A stretch of DNA of 64,000 nt from Arthrobacter sp. OY3WO11 (GTDB lineage: Bacteria; Actinomycetota; Actinomycetes; Actinomycetales; Micrococcaceae). The notes under the pieces were generated by a model. The model was not told the origin of the DNA. It saw only the letters and a program-made list of their open reading frames with translations, and searched no databases. The stretch lies in assembly GCF_001641125.1 (NCBI RefSeq), contig NZ_LWLP01000001.1, positions 1,396,530 through 1,460,529 on the forward strand, written 5' to 3'. The translations under genes and the position numbers were made by a program. Below are positions 44,984 to 55,236 of this stretch, one piece after another; the stretch's first letter is position 1, and every line of letters begins with the position of its first letter.

Positions 44984-46681
44984 GTGAGCTTCACGCAGCA
45001 TGAGCGCGTATCCATCGACCGTGTTCCCATCCGCCGGGCACTGATCTCGGTTTACGACAAGACCGGTCTGGAGGAGCTCGCGCAGGGCCTGCATGCAGCG
45101 GGAGTGAAGCTCGTATCCACCGGCTCCACGGCCAAGAAGATTGCCGCCGCAGGCATCCCTGTCCAGGAAGTCGAGGAAGTCACAGGGTCCCCGGAGATGC
45201 TGGACGGCCGGGTCAAGACCCTGCACCCGCGCGTGCACGGCGGCATCCTGGCGGACCGCCGCGTGGCAGCCCACATGGACACGCTCACCCAGATGGAGAT
45301 CGAACCCTTCGACCTCGTGGTGGTGAACCTCTACCCGTTCGTGGAGACCGTCAAGTCCGGGGCCGCCCAGGACGACGTCGTGGAACAGATCGACATCGGA
45401 GGCCCCGCCATGGTGCGCTCCGCCGCGAAAAACCACGCCGCCGTCGCCATTGTGGTGGACCCCTCCTTCTACGGTCAGGTGGTCACCGCCGCCGCTGAAG
45501 GCGGCTTTGATTTGAAGACACGACGCCGGCTGGCCGCCAAGGCGTTCGCCCACACCGCCTCCTACGACAACGCAGTGGCCACCTGGACCGCGAGCCAGTT
45601 CCTGGACGAGGACGGCGACGGCGTCATCGACTGGCCCGCCTACGCCGGCCTGTCCCTGGAGCGCTCCGAGGTGCTGCGCTACGGCGAGAACCCGCACCAG
45701 CAGGCTGCCCTTTATGTGGACAAGGCTGCCCCGGTGGGCATCGCGCAGGCAGACCAGCTGCACGGCAAGGCCATGAGCTACAACAACTTCGTGGATGCCG
45801 ACGCCGCCCTCCGCGCCGCCTACGACTTCAGCGAGCCCGCCGTGGCCATCATCAAGCATGCCAACCCCTGTGGCGTCGCTGTAGGTTCCGCGAATGCCGC
45901 GGACCCGATCGCCGACGCCCACGCCAAGGCCCACGCCTGCGATCCTGTCTCGGCGTTCGGTGGCGTCATCGCATCCAACCGCACCGTGACGGCGGGTATG
46001 GCCAACACGGTCAAGGACATCTTCACCGAGGTTGTCATCGCTCCGGGCTTCGAGCCGGAAGCCGTTGAGATCCTGTCCAAGAAGAAGAACATCCGCCTGC
46101 TCGCCCTGCCGGAAGGGTACGGCCGCTACCCCACGGAGTTCCGCCAGGTCTCCGGCGGCATGCTGGTCCAGGTCAGCGACAAGGTGGATGCCGACGGCGA
46201 CAACCCCGCCAACTGGACCTTGGCCGCCGGTGAAGCCGCGGACGAGAAGACCCTCGCCGACCTCGCCTTCGCCTGGACCGCCTGCCGGGCCGCCAAGTCC
46301 AACGCCATCCTCCTCGCCCAGGACGGTGCCGCCGTGGGCATCGGCATGGGCCAGGTCAACCGCCTGGACTCCTGCCGCCTGGCCGTGGAGCGGGCCAACA
46401 CCCTCGGCGTGACGGTGGAGTCCGACAGCGCCAGTGGGGGCGATGCCCCCGGCGGTGCCTCGAACACCAGCGGTGCCGCCGCGCCTGCCCGCGCCCGCGG
46501 AGCCGTTGCCGCCTCCGACGCCTTCTTCCCGTTCGCCGACGGACTGCAGATCCTGATCGACGCCGGGGTTCGCGCCGTGGTGCAGCCCGGCGGCTCGGTC
46601 CGGGACGAGGAAGTCATCGCCGCGGCCAACGCCGCCGGAGTCACCATGTACTTCACCGGGGCACGCCACTTCTTCCACTAA
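44984..46681 (+). CDS. purH: bifunctional AICAR transformylase / IMP cyclohydrolase
   Basis: Final two steps of IMP synthesis. N-terminal cyclohydrolase: [42 protein letters not shown]-terminal transformylase: [10 protein letters not shown] and the late [17 protein letters not shown] start with GGAG seven bases before. An insert of roughly 25 low-complexity residues ([18 protein letters not shown], about residues 483-505) sits just before [15 protein letters not shown], where close relatives usually run straight on. Confidence 0.97.
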   Translation: MSFTQHERVSIDRVPIRRALISVYDKTGLEELAQGLHAAGVKLVSTGSTAKKIAAAGIPVQEVEEVTGSPEMLDGRVKTLHPRVHGGILADRRVAAHMDTLTQMEIEPFDLVVVNLYPFVETVKSGAAQDDVVEQIDIGGPAMVRSAAKNHAAVAIVVDPSFYGQVVTAAAEGGFDLKTRRRLAAKAFAHTASYDNAVATWTASQFLDEDGDGVIDWPAYAGLSLERSEVLRYGENPHQQAALYVDKAAPVGIAQADQLHGKAMSYNNFVDADAALRAAYDFSEPAVAIIKHANPCGVAVGSANAADPIADAHAKAHACDPVSAFGGVIASNRTVTAGMANTVKDIFTEVVIAPGFEPEAVEILSKKKNIRLLALPEGYGRYPTEFRQVSGGMLVQVSDKVDADGDNPANWTLAAGEAADEKTLADLAFAWTACRAAKSNAILLAQDGAAVGIGMGQVNRLDSCRLAVERANTLGVTVESDSASGGDAPGGASNTSGAAAPARARGAVAASDAFFPFADGLQILIDAGVRAVVQPGGSVRDEEVIAAANAAGVTMYFTGARHFFH

Positions 46682-46682
46682 T

Positions 46683-46860
46683 CCCCACCGGCACCCTAAC
46701 CTCGCTGCGCTCGGCCAGGGAACCCTGCCGGCGTGGGCCCATCCACCGGCACCCTAACCTCGCTGCGTCCGCACCGGCTCCCTGCCCTCGCAAGCTCGGT
46801 CCGGGGCCCTCGCCGGAGCGGCTCCACGGCCAGGGAACCCTGCCGGCGTGGGCCCACCAT
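46683..46860. repeat. duplicated GC-rich repeat unit after purH
   Basis: CACCGGCACCCTAACCTCG occurs twice (from about 46686 and 46744), and GGCCAGGGAACCCTGCCGG occurs twice (from about 46713 and 46828). No gene. A related copy forms the 3' end of the GT4 gene near 36720-36765. Confidence 0.8.
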
Positions 46861-46862
46861 CC

Positions 46863-46914
46863 ATTGCTCCATAGGTGTCGTTTTCGGACCCGTAAACGAC
46901 CATTTCGGAGCAAT
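46863..46914. repeat. hairpin element with GTCGTTT core
   Basis: Outer arms ATTGCTCC/GGAGCAAT and inner arms GTCGTTT/AAACGAC. The inner core is shared with the 60-bp hairpin family while the outer arms differ. Confidence 0.7.
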
Positions 46915-46931
46915 CGACGGTGAGCTAACGA

Positions 46932-46974
46932 ACGACGGCGCCCGCCCCCATGCGAAGGGGACGGGCGCCGTCGT
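46932..46974. terminator. bidirectional terminator between purH and mini-gene
   Basis: A 13-base perfect stem (ACGACGGCGCCCG and complement) plus inner CCCC/GGGG, between convergent transcripts. Confidence 0.85.
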
Positions 46975-46986
46975 CGTTGTGCTGGC

Positions 46987-47160
46987 TTAGTCCTGGTCGT
47001 CTTCACCGGTGCCGGGCTCCGGGAGCCGCAGCTCCCGGGGCTTGGCCTCCGCCATCCGTTCCTCTGTCCAGTACTCGAGGATCTCCTCGTGCGTCTGGTC
47101 CAGCTCGGCGTGGCTGACGGGGTCCTGGCCGGACGGGGTGTCTTTAGGAGGCTGCTGCAC
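46987..47160 (-). CDS. 57-residue mini-protein repeating the protease pro-region motif
   Basis: A GTG-initiated reading frame that overlaps the last 17 bases of the upstream protease gene and ends in TAA. The product is hydrophilic with no signal peptide. Its centre, EILEYWTEERMAEAKP, matches the pro-region motif of the protease itself (GVADYWTADRMQGAIP) and of related actinobacterial trypsin-like proteins. Codon use has the strong third-position GC of real genes. There is no convincing ribosome site, so it may rely on coupling or a frameshift at CCTCCTAAA. A role as a pro-peptide-like inhibitor or chaperone is inference. Confidence 0.5.
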   Translation of the reverse strand: MQQPPKDTPSGQDPVSHAELDQTHEEILEYWTEERMAEAKPRELRLPEPGTGEDDQD

Positions 47161-48103
47161 TGGCGTAGGTCTGCTGGATGACGGATCCCCAGTACGGGCC
47201 GTACATCACTGCGGAGCGGTTGTAGCCGTAGCTGTTGACGGAGTTCTGGACGCCCGCGGAGCTGGTGCCGATGAACCAGGGGCCGCCTGAGGAGCCGCCG
47301 GTCATGTCGCAGGGGATGCCCTGGGTTCCAAACTGGGGGTTGTTGGGATCGTTCGTGGCCGTTCCGGTGCAGCTCTTGAGGGTTTGGCCGTTGAAGGGCG
47401 ATGCCGCGGGGTAGCCGAAGGACTTGTAGGTGAGTCCGCGGGCCTCGTTGAACGCCACGCCGGATCCGCCTACAACGTCAGTGAGGGTCTGGCCGTTCAG
47501 CGGGTTCATGACGGCAAAGCCGGTGTCGTAGGCCATGTCCCCGTTGGCGCTCCACTGGGTGGGGGCGTGGAGGGATTTGGCGGTCCACTTGCCGTAGGGC
47601 TCGGCGCCGTTCTCGTAGGCCGGCACGAAGGCGAAGTTGGTGGCGAAGGCTCCCGGCCCCTCGTTGAGGCAGTGGCCCGCCGTGGAGACGGTGCTTTCAT
47701 TGGCGGAGGTTACGGCGTTGCCGGAGCAGACGTAGTTCGAGCCAGCCAGGGTGAAGAAGACCTTACCGATGTGCTTCACCGGCGCCTCGCTCTGGGCGAT
47801 GGTCGGCTTGCCCTTGGTGGCCTTCACCTCGGACTTCTTGCCCTTTTCCACGACCCCGGCGCTGGAGCGGTTGCCCCGTTCCAGCGCTTTGCCCGCAAGG
47901 ACGTCACCCGGGATGGCGCCCTGCATCCGGTCGGCCGTCCAGTAGTCGGCCACGCCGGCGGCATCCAGGACAGTGCTGGTGACGGAGGGGTTTGCCTTGT
48001 CCTCCGCCGGAGCAGCGGTGGCTCCGCCGGCGGAAGTGAGTGCCAGAACGGCAGCGGCTGAGAGGCTCAGGAAGCCGGTAGCCAGAGACCTGGTGCGAGT
48101 CAT
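47144..48103 (-). CDS. secreted trypsin-like serine peptidase
   Basis: Exported S1/V8-type protease. Signal peptide: TRTRSLATGFLSLSAAAVLALTS in two blocks (TRTRSLATGFLSLS, AAAVLALTSAGG), then a pro-region with GVADYWTADRMQGAIPGD. The catalytic set is visible: His in TAGHCL, Asp in MAYDTGFAV, Ser in DMTGGSSGGPW. Cys pairs around VCSG/HCL and SCTGTATN/IPCDM fit disulfides. The start has AGGA six bases upstream; a TTG-initiated extension far upstream was rejected. The stop overlaps the following mini-gene. Confidence 0.9.
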   Translation of the reverse strand: MTRTRSLATGFLSLSAAAVLALTSAGGATAAPAEDKANPSVTSTVLDAAGVADYWTADRMQGAIPGDVLAGKALERGNRSSAGVVEKGKKSEVKATKGKPTIAQSEAPVKHIGKVFFTLAGSNYVCSGNAVTSANESTVSTAGHCLNEGPGAFATNFAFVPAYENGAEPYGKWTAKSLHAPTQWSANGDMAYDTGFAVMNPLNGQTLTDVVGGSGVAFNEARGLTYKSFGYPAASPFNGQTLKSCTGTATNDPNNPQFGTQGIPCDMTGGSSGGPWFIGTSSAGVQNSVNSYGYNRSAVMYGPYWGSVIQQTYASAAAS

Positions 48104-48434
48104 TATTGTCCTGTCTGAACGGGGAAATGGCCCCGGAAAGGGGCGGAGTGACCCTGCGAATTTATCGTCATATGACAACTTTGTAAATAGTAGTGACGTA
48201 TCATGTATGGCCATCAGTTGCCTGCCGGGAGGCCTTGGTGCGGAAAGCACGACGACGCGTGGGCGCCTCAGGTGCGTGCCGGCGTCGGCCGTTCTCCATC
48301 GCTGTAATCCTGCCCGTTCCGGGGGTAACGCTGCAGTCCCGGTAGGGGTGAAATCCCTGCACTCGGGTAAGTTGTACATGGTGAAATAGACCGAATTTTC
48401 ACAACCAAGCCGACCCACAGGGAGACGCCCGCGC
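48104..48434. other. divergent intergenic region between protease and icd
   Basis: No gene seen. It contains an AT-rich stretch (48160-48215, including TCATATGAC and GACGTATCAT) that likely holds the protease promoter, and a GC-rich segment near 48325-48365 with GCAG/CTGC pairing that I cannot assign. Confidence 0.6.
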
Positions 48435-50654
<2,220 letters not shown>

Positions 50655-50663
50655 GCCTGCAGC

Positions 50664-50758
50664 AGAAGCGGCGTTCCGGATTTCCGGAACGCCGCTTTTT
50701 CTGTTTTCAGAAGAAGCGGCGTTCCGGATTTCCGGAACGCCGCTTTTTCTGTTTTCAG
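50664..50758 (+). terminator. tandem duplicated intrinsic terminator after icd
   Basis: A 47-base unit (hairpin GCGGCGTTCCGG/CCGGAACGCCGC followed by TTTTTCTGTTTTC) occurs twice without change, at 50664-50710 and 50712-50758. The first copy starts 10 bases after the stop. Confidence 0.95.
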
Positions 50759-50790
50759 GGTAGGCGCAGAGCTTGTGGCGGCAGGAATCG

Positions 50791-50818
50791 TTGCTAGGGT
50801 ACTAAGTACGCTTAGTAT
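50791..50818 (+). promoter_or_regulatory. catalase promoter with operator in the spacer
   Basis: TTGCTA (50791-50796) and TAGTAT (50813-50818) form a -35/-10 pair with a 16-base spacer. The palindrome ACTAAG-TACG-CTTAGT (50801-50816) fills the spacer and overlaps the -10, the classic position for a repressor operator. Confidence 0.65.
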
Positions 50819-50871
50819 CTCGGTTTGTGCCGATGACTGCTGAGGTTGCCGATCCTGAGGAGAAGAAAATC

Positions 50872-53094
50872 GTGCCAGACGACAGCAACATCCAGATCCC
50901 CGGCGTCCCCGCCAGCGAACCTGCCAGCCTCCAGGAACCTACCACCCCTCGCGAACCGCTGCCGCCGAAGCCGGACCAGCAGGCACCTGAGGCTGTGTCG
51001 CCGACGGGAAGCCCTACCGGCGCTCCGGCCACTGCCCGCGCCCAGTCGGGCCAGTACCTGACCACGGCGCAGGGACTCCGCCTCGGCGATACGGACCACT
51101 CGCTGAAGGCCGGCTCCCGCGGACCCATCCTGCTGCAGGACCACCATCTGCGCGAAAAGATTACCCACTTTGACCATGAGCGCATTCCCGAGCGCGTGGT
51201 CCACGCCCGCGGGGCGGGAGCCCACGGTGTGTTCCGCTCCTACGGGACCGCGGCGAACATCACCCGTGCGGGCTTCCTGGCCAAGGACGTGGAAACGCCC
51301 GTCTTTGTCCGTTTCTCAACCGTGCTGGGCTCCCGCGGGTCCGCCGACACGGTCCGCGATACCCGCGGTTTCTCCACCAAGTTCTACACGGACGAGGGCA
51401 CCTATGACCTGGTGGGCAACAACATCCCCGTCTTCTTCATCCAGGACGGCATCAAGTTCCCGGACATCATCCATGCCGGAAAGCCCCACCCGGACAGGGA
51501 AATCCCGCAGGCCCAGAGTGCCCACGACACGTTCTGGGACTTCGTCTCGCTGCACACCGAGGCGCAGGCGCACACCATGTGGAACATGTCCGACCGCGGC
51601 ATCCCGCGTTCGTTCCGGACCATGGAAGGGTTCGGTGTCCACACCTTCCGCTTCATCAATGCAGAGGGCAGGACAACCCTGGTGAAGTTCCACTGGAAGC
51701 CCAAGCAGGGCGTCCACTCGCTGGTGTGGGAGGAAGCCCAGATCATCAACGGCATGGACCCGGACTTCCACCGCCGGGACCTGGCCGACGCCATCGAGGC
51801 AGGTGCCTTCCCTGAGTGGGAGCTTGGCGTCCAGACCTTCCCGGACACCGAGGACCAGATGTTTGAAGGCATCGACCTGCTGGATCCCACCAAGTTCGTC
51901 CCTGAGGAACTTGCCCCGGTCCAGCCCATCGGCGTCATGACGCTCAACGCCAACCCCACCAACTACTTCGCCGAAACCGAGCAGGTGGCCTTCCACCCGG
52001 GCCATCTGGTGCCCGGCATCGATGTCACGAACGATCCGCTGCTGCAGGTGCGCCTGTTCTCTTACCTGGACACCCAGATCTCCCGGCTGGGCGGGCCGAA
52101 CTTCGCCCAGCTCCCCATCAACCGGCCGCAGGCTCCGGTGAACGACATGCTGCGCGACGGCATGCACCAGCAGGCAGTCCATGGCGGCGCGGCCCCTTAC
52201 CGGCCCAACTCGCTTGACGGCGGCTGCCCGTTCCTGGCCGGCCAGGATGTGGGGGCCTTCATCGACGTGCCGGAGGAGCTGGCCGCATCCATCAAGGAGC
52301 GGAAGAACCCGGCGTCCTTTGATGACCACTTCAGCCAGGCGCGGCTCTTCTTCCGCAGCCTCAGCCCGGTGGAGCGGGACCACGTCATCCAGGCCTACAC
52401 GTTCGAACTGGGCAAGTGCTACGAGAAGTCCATCCGCGAACGCCAGCTCGCGGCCCTGGCCAACGTGGACGCGGAACTATGTGCCGCCGTCGCTAAGGGG
52501 CTGGGTCTTCCCGCACCCAAGGCAACAGAAGAGGTACCGGACTCAGACCCCAGCCCCGCGCTGTCCCAGATAGGCGGGACCTGGCCGGTGGCCGGCAGGG
52601 TTGTGGGCATCCTTGCGGACGCGGACAGCGACCTGGCAGCCGTGAACGCGGCACGGAAGGCGCTGGACGCGGAAGGCATCGTCCCGCTGGTCATCGCCCC
52701 GGCGGGCGGCTTCCTTGGACCTGAGAACGACGGCGGGGTCCCCGTCCAGCGGACCTACCTCACCGCACGTTCCACGGAGTTCGACGCCGTCATCGTTGCG
52801 GCGTCCGCCGCGCCGGCTCCCGACGCCGCACCCGGGCGCGATGCCAAGGCCGGCGGTCCCGGCGGTGCCTCCGACCCGAGGGCAGTGCTGCTGCTCACGG
52901 AGGCGTACCGGCACGCGAAAGCAATCGGCACCTGGGATTCCGGCGCCGAAGCCCTGGCCGCAGCGGGCATCCCTCAGGACACCCCGGGCATTGTGTCCGC
53001 GGGCGACGCCGAGTCACTGGTGTCTGAGCTGGCGGCGCTGTTGGCCGCACACAGGGTCTGGGAGCGGTTCCCGGCCGCGCCGGCCCAGTCCTGA
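50872..53094 (+). CDS. katE: large-subunit catalase (HPII type)
   Basis: Clade-II catalase breaking down hydrogen peroxide. The heme-catalase core has [20 protein letters not shown] with the catalytic His, [20 protein letters not shown], and [16 protein letters not shown] with the proximal Tyr. A flavodoxin/DJ-1-like C-terminal domain follows (residues about 560-740). GTG start with AGGAGA nine bases before gives an N-terminal Pro/Gln-rich extension; earlier GTG and ATG are less likely. The promoter carries the stress-type palindrome. A short low-complexity insert ([17 protein letters not shown]) interrupts the C-terminal domain. Confidence 0.95.
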   Translation: MPDDSNIQIPGVPASEPASLQEPTTPREPLPPKPDQQAPEAVSPTGSPTGAPATARAQSGQYLTTAQGLRLGDTDHSLKAGSRGPILLQDHHLREKITHFDHERIPERVVHARGAGAHGVFRSYGTAANITRAGFLAKDVETPVFVRFSTVLGSRGSADTVRDTRGFSTKFYTDEGTYDLVGNNIPVFFIQDGIKFPDIIHAGKPHPDREIPQAQSAHDTFWDFVSLHTEAQAHTMWNMSDRGIPRSFRTMEGFGVHTFRFINAEGRTTLVKFHWKPKQGVHSLVWEEAQIINGMDPDFHRRDLADAIEAGAFPEWELGVQTFPDTEDQMFEGIDLLDPTKFVPEELAPVQPIGVMTLNANPTNYFAETEQVAFHPGHLVPGIDVTNDPLLQVRLFSYLDTQISRLGGPNFAQLPINRPQAPVNDMLRDGMHQQAVHGGAAPYRPNSLDGGCPFLAGQDVGAFIDVPEELAASIKERKNPASFDDHFSQARLFFRSLSPVERDHVIQAYTFELGKCYEKSIRERQLAALANVDAELCAAVAKGLGLPAPKATEEVPDSDPSPALSQIGGTWPVAGRVVGILADADSDLAAVNAARKALDAEGIVPLVIAPAGGFLGPENDGGVPVQRTYLTARSTEFDAVIVAASAAPAPDAAPGRDAKAGGPGGASDPRAVLLLTEAYRHAKAIGTWDSGAEALAAAGIPQDTPGIVSAGDAESLVSELAALLAAHRVWERFPAAPAQS

Positions 53095-53175
53095 GCGGGC
53101 CCGGCCGCTGACGAAACAGCCAGCCGACGCCTCGTGGGCTGACCCGGGCGCCACCCGGGGAAGCCATTTGCCGGA

Positions 53176-53210
53176 GGGGAGCGCCGTCGTCGTCATGACG
53201 GGCGCTCCCT
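53176..53210. terminator. hairpin between catalase and lipoprotein genes
   Basis: GGGAGCGCC/GGGCGCTCCC with inner GTC/GAC pairing, between convergent genes. Confidence 0.7.
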
Positions 53211-53223
53211 TCCGCATGTGGCG

Positions 53224-53730
53224 TCAGTCGTTGCCTTTGCCCTTGCCCTCGTTGTCCTTCTTGTCGTCGTCCTTCTCACCTTCCGGCGCTGGCGCAGGGG
53301 CTGGCGCAGGGACCGGGACCTCGACGGCTGGCGGGGGAGCGGCCGCTGCGGCCTGTTCCTCAGCGATCCGTGCCTCTTCGGCTGCCTTGTCCGCCGCTGC
53401 TTTCTCCGCCGCCGCTATCGCATCGGTGAGATCCGCCCGGACGGCCGTGGCGATCGTGGTGATGCTCCGGCGGCGTTCCTCGGAAATCTCGCCTTTAGAC
53501 TGTGCCGCTTCCAGTTCGGCTTCAAGCCCCTCCAACGCCCGCAAGGCGGCGGCGGGGTCGTTCTCCGACGACGCCTGGGTCACCTCGAGGACGCGTGCCT
53601 GCAGCTGCCGTGCCGCCTCGCGCTCGAGGCCGGCCTCCGTCGTGGCGCAGCCGCTCAGTAGTGCAGCCGCCACGAAGGCACCGGACCATGCGAGCACAGA
53701 CGCGCGTCCGGCGGGGGAGGGCAGCCTCAC
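53224..53730 (-). CDS. lipoprotein with coiled-coil, coupled to kinase
   Basis: A 168-residue exported lipoprotein: lipobox LLSGC near residue 28, then a charged helical region (EREAARQLQARVLEVTQ, EGLEAELEAAQ), an Ala/Pro-rich stretch (PAPAPAPAPEG) and a very acidic/basic tail (KDDDKKDNEGKGKGND). Its GTG start overlaps the kinase stop (GTGA), so both are made together. It may be a substrate, ligand sensor or cell-wall tether of the kinase system; I do not recognise a named family. Confidence 0.8.
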   Translation of the reverse strand: MRLPSPAGRASVLAWSGAFVAAALLSGCATTEAGLEREAARQLQARVLEVTQASSENDPAAALRALEGLEAELEAAQSKGEISEERRRSITTIATAVRADLTDAIAAAEKAAADKAAEEARIAEEQAAAAAPPPAVEVPVPAPAPAPAPEGEKDDDKKDNEGKGKGND

Positions 53731-54953
53731 GGTTCCACGCTCTTCTGGAGTTCCTCAAGGTGCTCGCCCAGGACTCCAGTCACCGTGGGGTAAGGCACGA
53801 CGTCGGGCGGCGACTGGGCGGACAGGGTCATCAGCGCTGCAGCCACCGCGGCCGCCACCACCACAAGGGCCAGGACAGCCGCCAGCCAGAACCGCTTTGT
53901 CCGCTTCTTGCTGTCCTTCGCCCGGTCCTGGTTCAGGGCTTCGTGCCCGGTTTCCGGAACTTGCCCAACAGCAAGGGAAGCGTCCGTTCCTGCCGCTTCC
54001 CTCAGCTCATCCACAGATTCTTCGGCGGTGATGGACGGCGGGTGAAAGGGCATCGCCGGCAGCACCCTTGTGGTCTCCGGGGCAAGTTCACCCGGCGTGG
54101 ATGCTGGTGAAACCAACGCCTGCCGCAACGCCGATTCGATGTCTGCGGCGGCGGGCCGCTCAAGTGGTTCGATGGCAGTCATGGAGCGGATGAGGTCAGC
54201 CCATTCGGCGGGCAGGTCCTCGGGGAGTTCCGGTGCGCGGTGCAGGCGCGCCACCGCCGATTCCACCGCGCTGCCCGGGTATTCCACGGTGCCTTTGATG
54301 CATTCGAGCAGCACCAGGCCGAGCGAGTAGATGTCGGTGGAGGGGCCGAGTGGCTTGCCCAGCGCCTGCTCCGGACTGAGATAGGCAGCCGTGCCCACCA
54401 TGGTTCCCGTTGCGGTCAACCTGGTTGCGTCTACGATCCTGGCGATGCCAAAGTCAGTGAGCTTGGGCCGCAGCGGTTCGCCGGGGCGGATCTGGACCAG
54501 CAGGATATTGCCGGGTTTGATGTCACGGTGGATGACGCCGAGGCCGTGGACGTAAGCCAGGGCGTCGGCGATGCCGGCGCCGATGACCGCAAGTTCCTCC
54601 AGCGGTACGGTGCTGTGCCGGATCCGGGCACGGAGGTCCTGGCCTTCCACGAGTTCCATGGTCAGGAAGGGCCGTGGCTCGTCAGGGATGCGGGTATCGA
54701 TCCCGGCGTCGAACAGCGTCACCAGGCCGGGGTGGTTCAGGGTTGCCAGAAGTTGGATCTCCGCTTCCTGGCGCTTAAGTTCATCGGCGTCCGGGGCTTG
54801 GGGAGCGAAGAGCTTGAGGGCTACGTCGCGGCCCAGATTTTCGTCCCGGGCACAGTAGACCGACGACATACCGCCGCGGCCAATCACCTCACCCAACCGG
54901 TAACGTCCGCCGAGCACTTCATTCTTGATGGAGCTAGGCGATTCCGCCACCAT
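53727..54953 (-). CDS. membrane Ser/Thr protein kinase
   Basis: Eukaryotic-type kinase of about 408 residues. Kinase domain: GRGGMSSVY (ATP loop), VALKLF (Lys), HRDIKPGNILL (catalytic loop), DFGIARI. A single membrane helix (RFWLAAVLALVVVAAAVAA) near residue 355 is followed by only a short external segment, without PASTA repeats. The start chosen gives MVAESPSSIKNEVLGG; a longer start is possible. Translationally coupled lipoprotein downstream. It likely phosphorylates cell-wall or regulatory targets. Confidence 0.93.
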   Translation of the reverse strand: MVAESPSSIKNEVLGGRYRLGEVIGRGGMSSVYCARDENLGRDVALKLFAPQAPDADELKRQEAEIQLLATLNHPGLVTLFDAGIDTRIPDEPRPFLTMELVEGQDLRARIRHSTVPLEELAVIGAGIADALAYVHGLGVIHRDIKPGNILLVQIRPGEPLRPKLTDFGIARIVDATRLTATGTMVGTAAYLSPEQALGKPLGPSTDIYSLGLVLLECIKGTVEYPGSAVESAVARLHRAPELPEDLPAEWADLIRSMTAIEPLERPAAADIESALRQALVSPASTPGELAPETTRVLPAMPFHPPSITAEESVDELREAAGTDASLAVGQVPETGHEALNQDRAKDSKKRTKRFWLAAVLALVVVAAAVAAALMTLSAQSPPDVVPYPTVTGVLGEHLEELQKSVEP

Positions 54954-55055
54954 GACCCGTTCCTCCCGGTGCGCTGCGGCACTGTCGTACCTCAAATTAT
55001 ACGGGCGGTGGAGTAAACGGACGATTCACCCGGGGCCCCCGAGCTGCCGCACGTC

Positions 55056-55099
55056 GGTGGTCCGGCGGCAAAAGGCGTGCCTTTCGCAGCCGGACCACC
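55056..55099 (-). terminator. nested hairpin terminator after the surface-protein gene
   Basis: Outer stem GGTGGTCCGGC/GCCGGACCACC and an inner AAAGGC/GCCTTT hairpin, located about 140 bases after the leftward surface-protein gene. Confidence 0.7.
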
Positions 55100-55236
55100 C
55101 GTTAACAAGGACATGTGTGCTGAATACATGTTGTGCGTGGTCTTGGTGTGGTCTTTGCGGGCCTCCTTTCCTTCAGCCCGCCCCGTTGCTGCCGCTTCAG
55201 GCGCGTGGGGCGGGCACTGTCAGCAGGTGGCCGGCG

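Noticed and set aside
44882..46678. Long open frame opposite purH (about 600 codons)
   Set aside because: Gly/Val/His-rich product with no domain; it mirrors purH codon phase in GC-rich DNA.
48325..48365. Possible riboswitch before icd or the protease
   Set aside because: Some pairing but no match to a class I know and no conserved core; evidence too weak.
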